64,000 bases of DNA from Taenia hydatigena. Taxonomy: Eukaryota; Platyhelminthes; Cestoda; Cyclophyllidea; Taeniidae. Shown here in pieces: positions 1-10,600 of the stretch; position 1 is the stretch's first letter; each line of letters starts with the position of its first letter. The DNA lies in contig JADWOT020000006.1 of NCBI GenBank assembly GCA_036345935.2, forward strand, positions 3,475,543-3,539,542, given 5' to 3'. Under the pieces are notes generated by a model. That model ran no database searches. It was not told the DNA's origin and worked only from the letters and a program-made list of their open reading frames with translations. The translations under genes and the position numbers were made by a program.

Positions 1-1780
1 ATAGATAGGAATTGACAATAAGTATCTATAACTCTTGGATAGTTAATGGAACTTGTAATTGGAATGTGAGGAGACCAGAAAGCCCATGCAAATGAATATA
101 CGGCTCAAACAATTATCAATGCATTCTATAGCTCTTTTTTAATGTTGCCTTAGGTCTCCTAGGGGTCATTTTTCCCTCATCGGCCATCTTAGCGCAGTTC
201 GTCCCAAAGAGGCCACTCACAGGCCAGATGGCAGGTGAAGATGGAGAATCTAATTGACCTTAACCTCCGACTTTGTGGACTGCACTACTGAAGGCGGATC
301 TGCGTTTGAAAGCTAGCGCATATCATATACCAACCACTATTCATTTAAAAAGTGGCAGAAACCAGACTTGCCTTCTTCCAGCTCACAAAAATGCATCTTT
401 TCTTCTTTTCATGCCCGTCTCCGCGGATTCCGAGTTATACACGGTAAAGGCCATTCCTTTGTGAGATTTTAATTTTCGCAATCGAAGATTTAAAAAATGT
501 TTGAGTATTCTAACCAGACGATCTTACTACTGTCACCGACGCATGGTCCCGTTTCTTCCAAAGAAGGGGTTTTAAATACCCCTCATTCAAGATGCGTTTG
601 ATTGTGATAAGAAGATGCAAAAATAGGGACAAAACTCACCAGAAAGTATGGATGTTATACCAAGGAGCCTTCTACATTAACTTAGTGAACCTTCAAGATT
701 GTAAAATAAAATAAGTGAACCTAAGACTCTAACTTCAATGCCATGCGTCAGGGCAAATTGCTGAAAATGCAGTTCTGCCCTTCATCCAAAGCTTCCTAAA
801 ACTTTTGAATTAAAATTGCAGAAAATTTTTTAAGCTTAATACATTTGCAGCATAAAATAGGGACTTGTACACAGTCTAAAATTGGCAACTTGATGTGCGG
901 TCTCTTCCGGCCCTTGGTAATGCAGGCTGTTACTGAAGCCTCCCAAAGCCATGCTACAATTGAGCGAAATAACTCAAACTAACTAGTTTAGTCACTTCGG
1001 TAACGTCAGATTACATACCTATTGAATTTATTTATTTAAATTCTAACATTTTTACGAGTTTCTGCAAGAATGAATTCCCAAGCAGGATTGTCTTGTTAAG
1101 TGTTATGTTTTACTTAAATAAGTATCAGTAGCAAAAAAAATTTTACACTAATTATGTTTCCCATACGTCTTCGCTTTTTAGGCAATCAGAACGGCAAACT
1201 CCGAAGAGATTTTATTTTCCATCTTGTCTAAAATAATGATTACAATAAAAACAGAACCAAGATGATGTTTGTTGTGGTACATAAGTATACACTATCTGAA
1301 TCCCACTGCATGGGGTTGCAAATATTGATGCGTTTAACGATGAAAAATCACTGCTTTTCCTACTGATGTAAGGTGCATTGACTACTTAAGGCATATCATT
1401 TGATCTTAAAAAGCTGGTTGCTTATTGGCTACTTGGGCCATTAAGTCGAACGAACATGCCACTACTCTAGTGACACGGGTGTTCACACGCACCCGCAACC
1501 TGCCGGCATTTCTGTAGGGCACTAAAAAGCTAAACTTATTGAGTCATCGCCAAAATTGTGACAGTAATGAGTTATGCGAATCCTCCCCACAGGTCCCATG
1601 TATTGGATTCTCTGTTCCCCAATGGACTTAAAGGCTAGACCAGTAGCCTCCTAGTTGTACTCCGCATTAGCAATATGTCTTCTGCCATGCTACCATGGCA
1701 TTTTACGAGTTTTGGAACGACTCGGGACGCTGCGTAAGTGGCAGCGACAAATTAACCCCTTCCAAAGTGCAAGCTCAATT
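1..1780. other. Non-coding stretch, no gene seen
   Basis: Only short chance frames occur on either strand (the longest is about 63 codons) and none resembles a protein I know. A small hairpin, CGGGTG with an 8-nt loop and CACCCG, lies near 1478-1497. The stretch ends at the solo LTR that begins at 1781. I see no promoter, RNA gene or tandem array. Confidence 0.5.
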
Positions 1781-1968
1781 TGCAGCGTCCCGAGGCTCCC
1801 TCGAAGGCAAAAGAAGGCAGAATGCTAGGTTAGAATATATATATATTCAACGGATAGAGGGAAATAGGCTGCTGGCATGGCCCGGAGGCCAGCCTACACA
1901 ACTAGGGCAGTACAGCCACCTCTGTGACCTTGACCGAAACCCGTAGTTTCAGCAAACAAAGTATTACA
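1781..1968 (-). mobile_element. Solo LTR, Ty3/gypsy-type family, 188 bp
   Basis: Read on the plus strand the copy begins TGCAGCGTCCCGAGGC and ends AAAGTATTACA, the same ends as the copies near 27.5-29.2, 38.4 and 39.2 kb, with no internal region attached. Strand is set to minus because the reverse complement starts TGTAATACTT, as does the 5' LTR of the ORF-bearing element at 2283-4043. Inside are a TATATATA stretch, a strong hairpin (CTGGC / GCCAG) and TGACCTTGA at 1925-1933. A clean 5-bp duplication is not visible; CAATT flanks both sides only if the final CA is counted as flank. Confidence 0.75.
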
Positions 1969-2277
1969 ATTTTTTTTCAGAGCAAAGCGTTAAATACTAA
2001 TGCGGTGGTAGAAGGGAATCTGCTATAGATGGAACAATCTTGGAACACAAAACGGCCGCGTATTAATGCATGCACTCCATCCGAGTATTTTGTCTTTTGT
2101 CCTCAGAATAGTCTTGAGAGCTAAGAGTCAGTGTTCGTTTCACAGAAATGAGGCTAATCCAAATAAGTGGTTCGGCAGATGTAAAACGATAACAAATAGG
2201 CAAGTAGAAGGAAAACTAGATCCCGTTCATGGCCATACTTAATGTTTCGTCATTATGCAAGTAGGAAATCGACTGCA
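1969..2277. other. Short spacer between two retroelements
   Basis: About 300 bp of unremarkable AT-rich sequence lie between the solo LTR and the target-site duplication of the gypsy derivative. No open frame or repeat is evident. Confidence 0.5.
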
Positions 2278-2282
2278 GATAC
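2278..2282. repeat. Target-site duplication GATAC, left copy
   Basis: GATAC immediately precedes the terminal TG of the retroelement. The same five bases follow its terminal CA at 4044-4048. A 5-bp duplication next to TG...CA ends is the usual product of a Ty3/gypsy integrase. Confidence 0.75.
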
Positions 2283-2404
2283 TGTAATAATTCTTTAAAT
2301 GCGCTTTGTAGGCCAGAGGCGGGAAGTCAATTTGAACCACGTGACGGAGCAACGTGGAGACTCCTTGGAGCGTGACGGACCCTCGGCCTGAACCCCCATT
2401 CGTC
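2283..2404 (+). repeat. Inverted LTR segment, left arm
   Basis: The reverse complement of this arm matches 3918-4043 base for base from AATTCTTTAAATGCGC to CCCCCATTCGTC. It lacks 4 nt near the tip (TGTAATA then ATTC, versus TGTAATACTTA then ATTC in the right arm). At 2405 the sequence switches to antisense reverse transcriptase. Confidence 0.85.
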
Positions 2405-3883
2405 CTTCTTGGTTACGGCGTTTAACTTCCTGTAATCGATGCACAGCCGTAGACTACCGTCACTTTTCTTCACTAGTGCGATTGGAGAAGCCCATGGTGA
2501 CTTGGAAGATTTGATCACTTCGTCCTTGATCATCTCCTCCACCAGACGGTTCACCTCGTCCTGGAGGGGCGGAGGTATACGTCTGGGTGGTTGCCAAATG
2601 GGCCTGGCCTCGCCAGTGTCGATAGTGTGTTTGACCATCCTTGTTCGCCCGAGTTTTGTTCCTTGCCATGAGAACATGCTTGGATACTTGCTAAGCAAGG
2701 AGCGCAGCTCCTTTCTCTCGCCATCGGTGATGTGCGTTAGCTGAGAGCAAAGCTCATCCAAGTTGTTGATCGGGATGGCTGCAGCTTCGAAGAGGGCGCT
2801 ACAGATTGCGTCTGCGTCCTTTTTGGGCGGAGATCTGGCTGGGGTAGTTTTCTTATGCCGCTGGGTCACGAGTGTCCCTTCTGCGAAATTCAGGACCGCC
2901 TTGGTGTTACGAAGGAAGTCCACACCGAGTATAGCGTCCCAAACTAACTCGGGGCACATAATGAATGGGACTTGCCACGTTTCTGTCCCCAGTGACACTT
3001 TCAGTGACGTCTCTCCTTTTACTTTCATCTTTCTCCCTTCTGCTGAGAGAAGTTTTGCGAAGGAGGGACCCGTGCGAAACTTTTTGTGGAGATCAGGGAA
3101 CGCTTGAGGGTTCACTAATGACTTAGCTGCGCCTGAGTCAAGAAGGAAACTGCAGGGGCGTCCCTCTAGCTTGCCGGAGACTCGCATAAACGGAAGAGAA
3201 CCACGGGACGATAAGCAGGATAGGGAATAATGCTGCTCACCTGCTTTTGCGGAACGGAGCGGAGGGGTCCACCGCGGACGTGTGGAACTTGGTCGTCGGT
3301 GGGTCGTGTGGAGCGACGAGGTCAGGAGGAGTTCCTGACGTTTCCTCGTGGCTGCATCGACCAGCTGGCTGAGGTCGCTGGTCTTCAGGGCCTGGAGTTT
3401 CGCGGCGATAGACGGAGGACGAACGCCGGCTTTGAACTGGACAGCCACCCATCTTCTCACCTTGTTAGGTGGGCAGCCCCTGAAAGCCCGTTTAGCGAGG
3501 ATTTGCAGTGCTCCCGCGAAATCCTCGTCGTTTTCGTCCGATTTTTGCTCGCGGAGAAAGAACTCCCTAGCGAGCGACTCCTCTCGTTGGTCAATGACGA
3601 GCTGGGCCAGAATTTCGCAGCACTCGTCTAGATCGGAGTCGGGTGAGACCCCGGCATCAACCGCTGCGGAGAACAGCTCTTGCGGAAGAGCGTGTAGGAT
3701 CAGCGGAATCCTCTGCCGCTGGGAAAACAAGTGGATGTTAAATCTAACGGTTTTCATCCAATCTCCGAAATTCATCCCTTCCTTGAAATGGGGAAGGTCC
3801 GCCAACGCTGCCACCAGTGTGGAGGGTTCCTCCTCTCCCTCCTGGTTACCCTTGTTAGTAGAAATCTGAGTGCGTTTAGACAT
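2327..3883 (-). CDS. Gypsy gag-protease-RT fusion frame, truncated in RT
   Basis: One uninterrupted 518-codon frame reads gag (about residues 20-190), retropepsin (about 230-335) and the first part of reverse transcriptase (about 415-494). The protease shows the catalytic LLDSGA at 247-252 and the later ILGVDFL at 318-324. The RT part carries SPWASPIALVKK and RLCIDYRKLN, typical of Ty3/gypsy. No CCHC zinc knuckle is visible between gag and protease. After TKKD at 491-494 the frame leaves RT and runs 24 codons into the inverted LTR arm. The RT palm catalytic YxDD, RNase H and integrase are absent, so the element cannot move by itself. The ATG lies about 35 nt beyond the end of the repeated LTR segment, and no primer binding site is obvious between them. 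The open frame suggests recent insertion. Confidence 0.8.
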   Translation of the reverse strand: MSKRTQISTNKGNQEGEEEPSTLVAALADLPHFKEGMNFGDWMKTVRFNIHLFSQRQRIPLILHALPQELFSAAVDAGVSPDSDLDECCEILAQLVIDQREESLAREFFLREQKSDENDEDFAGALQILAKRAFRGCPPNKVRRWVAVQFKAGVRPPSIAAKLQALKTSDLSQLVDAATRKRQELLLTSSLHTTHRRPSSTRPRWTPPLRSAKAGEQHYSLSCLSSRGSLPFMRVSGKLEGRPCSFLLDSGAAKSLVNPQAFPDLHKKFRTGPSFAKLLSAEGRKMKVKGETSLKVSLGTETWQVPFIMCPELVWDAILGVDFLRNTKAVLNFAEGTLVTQRHKKTTPARSPPKKDADAICSALFEAAAIPINNLDELCSQLTHITDGERKELRSLLSKYPSMFSWQGTKLGRTRMVKHTIDTGEARPIWQPPRRIPPPLQDEVNRLVEEMIKDEVIKSSKSPWASPIALVKKSDGSLRLCIDYRKLNAVTKKDEWGFRPRVRHAPRSLHVAPSRGSN

Positions 3884-3917
3884 CTTTACTGTATATGGGT
3901 AATAAATACAGCTAGGC

Positions 3918-4043
3918 GACGAATGGGGGTTCAGGCCGAGGGTCCGTCACGCTCCAAGGAGTCTCCACGTTGCTCCGTCACGTGGTTCAAATTGACTTCC
4001 CGCCTCTGGCCTACAAAGCGCATTTAAAGAATTAAGTATTACA
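3918..4043 (-). repeat. LTR segment, right arm, upstream of gag
   Basis: On the minus strand this runs TGTAATACTTAATTC... towards the gag start. Its first ten bases equal those of the solo LTR family read in the same sense. GATAC follows at 4044-4048. How far the native LTR extends past 3918 is unclear; CATATACA just before gag could be its end. Confidence 0.75.
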
Positions 4044-4048
4044 GATAC

Positions 4049-4636
4049 TGCTGAAAATTGTTTGACTTTGACCAACACTTGTGATGACAAACCAAAACAC
4101 GAGCTTTTGGTTGACTTCACTTTGTTTGAGGCTTGTGACGGTCCAAGCGGTGTTTTAAATGTGCGGTGTCTCATCATATGATGTCATGCTTTAGTAATCC
4201 AGATTCCTTGCAAATCATTGGCTAAAGAACTCGCCAACCGTCATGTCTCTTGAATTACAACGAGTAACCTGCATGATGCATTTTACCATAAAAAATTAGC
4301 TAATGTTGGCGTGAATTAGGAATCAAGTTGTGTAGAGATAGCTAGTTATGCAGCTTTCAAAAGCTGGTTACTTAAATGTGACTGCATCCTTAATTTCTAA
4401 TTCTGAATGGGATATAGATAATTACATCAATTTAACCGCGATTTTCAGAGGTTTGATGAACAAAGTATGTGCATATATTGCCAAAATTTTCACATTCGTG
4501 GCAGTAGTACTTATAATTATAAAGCACGATTTACTCCATAGAGTTTTCAATTTTTTCAGGTTTCATGTCATAACTAAATGAGCAGCTCAAGGTCAAATAT
4601 AGTATCTATTTAATCTGATCGCACAACAGTCGCTTG
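4049..4636. promoter_or_regulatory. 5' flank of CPSF1 with candidate splice acceptor
   Basis: No coding frame is convincing here. TTTTTTCAG ending at 4559 is a good 3' splice site 77 nt before the chosen CPSF1 start, and no in-frame ATG better fits the protein. It could be a leader intron acceptor or a spliced-leader trans-splice site, since flatworms trans-splice many mRNAs. Which of the two cannot be told from DNA. Confidence 0.3.
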
Positions 4637-7600
4637 ATGGATTTGTCGAGGCCTACAAATTTCAGCACATTTTTTCGACAGATATCGCCTCCGACTGCTG
4701 TTACGCATAGCATTTACTGCAACATACTACATCCAATACGTCGAAACCTTGTGCTAGTTCGTGGGAACCTGTTGGAAGTATATGATATTCGTGGGGATAG
4801 GTAATTTTTCCTCCCATTTATATGCACTAGTGGTCACGAATACCTTGCTTACATCACAGGCACGTCTTTATATGAAGAAGTTAAAGCCATCGCATCTGTT
4901 CGTCTTCGTAACGGCCCATTGGACTCAATACTGCTGAGCTTCAGCGAAGCCAAGGTATGGTAGTATTTGTGTACTACTCTGAGGTTTCGGCATTATCCTT
5001 TGATATCCATACTTATGAATTCAAAACACGCTCTTTGCACACATACGAACAGTCTGCCTTGAAGGTAAGCATGCTAGTCCTACTATTTTTTTGTCATAAA
5101 TCACCAACTACACTTAACTTTGTAATAGGGTGGAAGGTTGCAGTTTACAAGACCACCACTACTTCGTGTTGATCCGCTCCAAAGATGTGCCGTCATGCTA
5201 GTGTATGACAGGTTTTTAGCTGTTTTACCACTTCGGCGCGTGGATGCTCTCACCTCTCCACTGCATTCTATCGATCAATGTGCTACACCAGTAGTCGATT
5301 CTCCGTGGCAAAGCAAAGCAAATGCGCCCTTTTTGTCTACTTTTACAACTTATCTCAGCACATCGACTGGTGAACCGATAAACCACGTTATAGACATGCA
5401 ATTCCTCTTTGGATTTTATGAACCCACTCTTCTTGTCCTTTATGAACCTTCTGGAACATGGACAGGGTAGTTTCAATCGGAAAGTAACATTTTTCCTTAT
5501 GTTTAGTCGAGTTTCAGTGCGGCGTGACACATGCTGCATAGTTGCTCTTTCATTGAATCTTCAGGAGCGAACTAATCCGATCATTTGGTTCCAAGAGCTA
5601 CTACCGTATGATTGTCATACGGTCTTGCCCATTCAAATGCCAATTGGTGCGTTATAACTGCCGTAGTACTGTGCTTTGGCTGTTTGGAACTACTGGGCAT
5701 TCATCTTTGGATTTAGGAGGAGTGGTCATCCTTGCTACAAACTCAATCATCTACTTGAAACAGACTCTACCATCTCGAGGGCTACCACTAAATTACTATA
5801 CTAAGGTTTCGACTAATTTTCCATTTCGTAAGTTGTAGCGTAATTTGAAGTATTTATTTCTGATTTCAATGACTACAAAATGTAGACTTCTTATAGGTCA
5901 AGATGTGCCCCCTTGTGGACCTCTCTCCTTGGATGGCTGCCGCGCCAGTCTACTGTCATCTTCAGAAGTCCTCATTGTAACTAGGGAAGGAACATTCTAC
6001 ATTCTTACACTTTTGTTAGAAAAGGCGAATAACACAGTCACGGAATTATTCCTTTCCAAAGTTGGTTCATACGTGCAAGCGGAAGTCGTAAGTTGCCGTT
6101 CGGAAGTTCCAACATCCTACCATCCTTATCGTAGATTACATTATTGGATAACCAGTGTCTATTTGTTGGGTCGTGTCTATCAGATTCATTGCTTATGAGA
6201 TTCAGCGTAACCCAGAAGTCTGTGAATAACGCTGAGGTGCCAACATCTGTTCCTAACAATGTGGACGGCGGAAACGATGACACCGAGGTAATCTTTTTGA
6301 CGTTATGCTTCTACTCTTCCACAAACTCCGCGCCTCACCATTTTCCAAACCTTGATGAAGCGTCCCGCCAAACAGCCTCGATCATCATTACAATCAGAAA
6401 TCCCCGAGGCGGTATTAAACTTGACTGAGTCGGATCTCGCGGATATCGAGTTGTATGGACCCAACGCCTTAAGGAAGCCAACAAGATCATTTGTGATAAA
6501 TGACTACACATTCACGGCAAGTTGAACCTTTAGCCACATGGTATTATGCATATATGTCGTCATCTATGTGACCACGATTAATTGCTATTCTTCGGCTTGA
6601 ATGGATGATAGTAAGTAGAATATACAATCGGCTTAGCTCTTCTCACATTTAAGTATGATTATGACATTTGTCTACACCGATGAACTGATCGTTATAATTT
6701 TGAAGCATATTTGTCTGTTTTAGATGTGGCATTACCAACTGTTGATTTTTGTTCTGTTTTGCACAGACTCTAGATGCCCTTCGAAATATCGGCCCAGTGA
6801 CATCCATTACAGCCGGCGAAGTACCCTGCTTAGCCACCGGGCAAACCGACCCCACGGATGAATCGCTGACTCAGGCCCAAGCAGAACTGGCACACACCGA
6901 ACTCATCGCCTGTGTAACCCGGAAGTTGAGCCTGGGGTCGGCAATCCTTCAATTACATCGCAGTGTACGTGCACGAGGTCTCACTGCCTTTGAGCTGCCC
7001 GAGTACAGTAGCCTCTGGTCTCTTTATGGTCCGCCCATTGGGACCTTCACTGAGCAAAAGAAAGCCGGGAGCGATGAATTACAAGACAAAGAAAGTACAA
7101 CTTCATTTAAGGGAGACGAGGATAAAGAGAACAATGGTATGCAGATTCACCCTTATTACACTGGCGGTTAGAATTTAATAGAAATTAAGCCTAACAACTT
7201 ATATCTGCTTAATATGTGGTGTAAGTATATTTTTTTCTGTTACGGAAGCCTTTTTCGGCCCCTAGACCAGAATGACAAGGCAGAAGTGTTGGATAATAGC
7301 GCAGTACCCCAGTCTACCGAAGATGAGCCGCACCCATTTGACGCTGACGATGTGCAGTCCACCAACACATATCCAGTTCACAGTTATCTCCTTTTAACAA
7401 GAGAAGATTCCTCAATGGTATGCCTCAATCCTTGCTTTTTATCACCTTTTGTAGACAACGGTGTTTAAGAGGTTATTGTTCTGGCTCTTGTTTTTGTACT
7501 CATTTATTTTTTAAGTATTACACTGCTAACTACCAAAAGAATTATGAATTATAGATTCCCCATGACTGCTGAATTGTAGATTCTTGAGGTGGGCAAGGAG

Positions 7601-10600
7601 ATTGTGGAACTGGAGGTGAGTGGCTTTAAAACAACGGAAACCACTGTGATCGCTGCAAACTTGGGATTTCAAACTATGCGTTCAGAGCAAGAACGGAATC
7701 TAGAATTAGCTAAGGAAGATGGTGAAAAAGAACTGGAAGTTGGCATTGATTATCCTTACATCATACAAGTAAGTCTCAATGTGGTACCGCCTTATTTGAA
7801 CGAAGAGCGGGGATGTTTGAAGCGTTTTGGTAACGTAGCATTATGGCACACAGCCTCTTCCCTTACTCTCCAGACTGTTTCACGAGAGAGAAGTTTGTCT
7901 TGGCTTTGGGCACACGCTAACAGAAATAAACGTCGTTTGGTACACTTCGAGTCAGGTTTCTGCAAGAACCCGCTTTACGTTAATGTGATTTTTCGGTTTC
8001 AGTGTTATCTTTACTTCAGGTCAATAACTTATACAAAACTACAAAGGCTGCTGGTATGCCAAGTGAAGTAGTTGTAGAATTCGCCTTAACCTGTTGTATG
8101 TTTTCCACGCTAGTTACACTAACGGTTTATTTACCAGGTTTGTCCAACTTCCTTCCGTCTACTGAATGGGCCCCACTTGGTTGAGGAACTGCACCTGACC
8201 AACGACTCACGAATCAGTCTTGCCAGTGTCGCGGACCCTTACGTTCTTGTAAGCACCGAGGATGATAATCTCATCTTAGTTGTCCTCCAAGATCGTTCTG
8301 TGAATGATTGCGATCGACGCAAACAAGCCACAGACAAGGCGACAGATCAGAGGCATCGCTCCCTCATTGATCCAGATCCCAATGACCCTCTCAAAACCAA
8401 CTCTGAGGGCCTCCCATCATCTCGACACTTGGAACTTAGTTGGCCTAAGGTTACTCAGGTATACTGACTCCCTTTTACCATCATCTTACCTTTGGCGGGA
8501 GGCTAGGTCGAACCAGAATTTTTGTATTTAGAAAAAGGAATGCAAGAATGAGGATCTGGATATCTTTTTCGACAGAGATGTCCCGCTACGGTAGTACATG
8601 CATTCTAGCATTTAATCTGTGCCTGGAAGGCTTCGGTCTAGGGAAGGGTCTTGAGCAGGGCTAATAAATTCTAGGGTATCTTGCCTCACCTTGTCATCGG
8701 TGATGAAATACTGACCTCTGAGGTTTGCTAAATGAATGTGCTCACTGCCATCACGGACTGATTCGCGTACTTTTCATGCCCACGAATCAAACGTCCAACT
8801 GACGAATGATTGCAGTGCTATGGGTTGGAAGCCACTACGGTCAAGAACATTTATGTTGCATCCTTTCACTGCACTTGTGCTAGTTTTAGAGTTTTTTTTG
8901 CAAAGAATCCGGTCACCGCATGTTGTTCCTTACATGGATGCGCAATTGCTTTCTACCAACTTGACTAACGATGTCCGGACTGGGTCGAGCACTGGGTGCC
9001 GGCTGTTAGAAGTACCATTGGGATATATTTCGTACTTAGTAATGGGAATTCAACGCCCTCATTGATGGTTCGGTTACATATAGAGTCGTTTATTATTAGG
9101 GCCGACTGTTTACTGGATGGCGGAAGTGTTGTTTTGCCGTAGTAAAACGCCTCTCTTGAGGATCGATGTGCGCTGGTATTCTGAAAAAAAATGCGGGGAA
9201 ATAAGTTGCTAGTAACATGATAAATTCCAAGTCCTTGCTCTGTGCTTTTATCATCCAGATTGCTCCGCCGATTTGTTTTTGCCTGTATCACGATGAGACA
9301 GGTCGGCTGACGCAATGGCTTTGTCGGAATGTTGGTCCCAATTTGCTGTCGAACGCGCCCAAAGGCGTCACAGAGGAAGCTAAGGCGGCCAATACCAATG
9401 AGTAAGTCTTTCGTCTGACTCCCGCGATACCTTACTTTTGTAGTTCTGGTACATTCATCTTTCGTCTACACGTATTCATTGTACCCTTTTACTTAAAGCT
9501 CCGTCAACAGTAGGAGTTCTCTCGATGAAGAGGATATGCTTTTGTATGGAGAAGTACTTGACATTTGCAAGAGGGAAAGACACGCCGATCAGACGCGTGC
9601 AGATAAGGAGAATTCACAGCCTTCCTTGGATTTCGTCATGGAGTAAGTATTTTAAGAGTGATGCATTCCCGCCCTCTCTCGGTACGGTTTTTTTGTTCTC
9701 GATGCATCAATTTTTATGTTCCGCACTTTTTTGTCGGTTATGAAAAGCTTTCTTTTTTCTGAAATTTTAGGGAAAATGAGTTTAGGAAATCATCCTCCGC
9801 GTACTTCGCATTTGTCGTTTTTTCGAACGGAGTCCTTGAGGTTAGTGTCATTGTACACGCCTTTATCTACCACAGCAAATGGTTACCTACTAGACTCATT
9901 TATTATTTCAGATCTACAGCATACCCCGGTTTAAGTGCCTGTTCGAGATGCGACAATTCAATGAACTTCCCAATCTTCTGGTGGATTCACTGGGCATGCC
10001 TGAAGTGGAGAAGGCGAAGCAATCTAGGTTCGCCTTACAATTAGTCTAAATTATCCATGCAAAACTATTCCCATGTCCATAACACTTTGAACAGCAGGCA
10101 GTCTTTCACGTTTATTGGGGTTGTATATTTAGTCTGTCCGTGGAAAGTGAGGATCTACCTCCGCCTATTCGCGAAATCGCTGTATTCCCAATGGACCGTG
10201 AGCAAGGACGCCCGATTTTGTTTGTAAATTTGATCCTTTATAATTGTCTATACTCCCGTTTTAACTTTGCATTGGTTTGATTTCCCGTTCACAATTAAAA
10301 TGGAACTTTGTCCTTTTATACTCATGGGTTTTAACTTTTTCATTTACGGATTAATAAGCCGAAACTCTTTCTACATTTATGCGACAATAGGAGAGCATTG
10401 CCTTGTAAGTTGGACGGCCTTTTTGCTTTTGGGTAGGTGCGAACCGATCGTGAGGTGATCTGTTACGAGGCTCTGTGCGCACTCCCCGGAGAGGCTGTTC
10501 CGTTAACTCCACTGCCTCCTAATCAAGACCCGACCGATCCCGTGCATTCTCGTTGCTTGCTTCGGTGGATACGTTTGCCTGTGTCGTGTCCTCTGATGGC

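Larger units (their letters stand above)
2283..4043 (-). mobile_element. Truncated Ty3/gypsy element with inverted terminal LTR segments
   Basis: The unit is 1761 bp, begins TGTAATA, ends TATTACA and is flanked by GATAC. Positions 3918-4043, read on the minus strand, are the 5' LTR start that precedes the gag frame. Positions 2283-2404 are the same ~126 bp in the opposite orientation; the only difference I see is a 4-nt indel close to the tip. An intact element would carry a direct LTR copy at the left, preceded by the rest of RT, RNase H and integrase; all of these are missing. The inverted segment meets the RT reading frame at a GAC shared by both partners. The known LTR-element features are the TG...CA ends, the 5-bp duplication and gag-pro-pol. 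Origin by aberrant reverse transcription or self-integration is inference. A true terminal-inverted-repeat transposon that captured gypsy sequence is the main alternative. Confidence 0.75.

Noticed and set aside
2276..4050. Reading the inverted-end element as a Mutator-like transposon with a 9-bp duplication CAGATACTG that captured gypsy sequence
   Set aside because: The nine bases are explained by the 5-bp duplication GATAC plus the element's own TG/CA ends and chance flanking bases. The TG...CA termini and the LTR tip shared with the solo LTRs fit an LTR integrase better. I keep it as the alternative.
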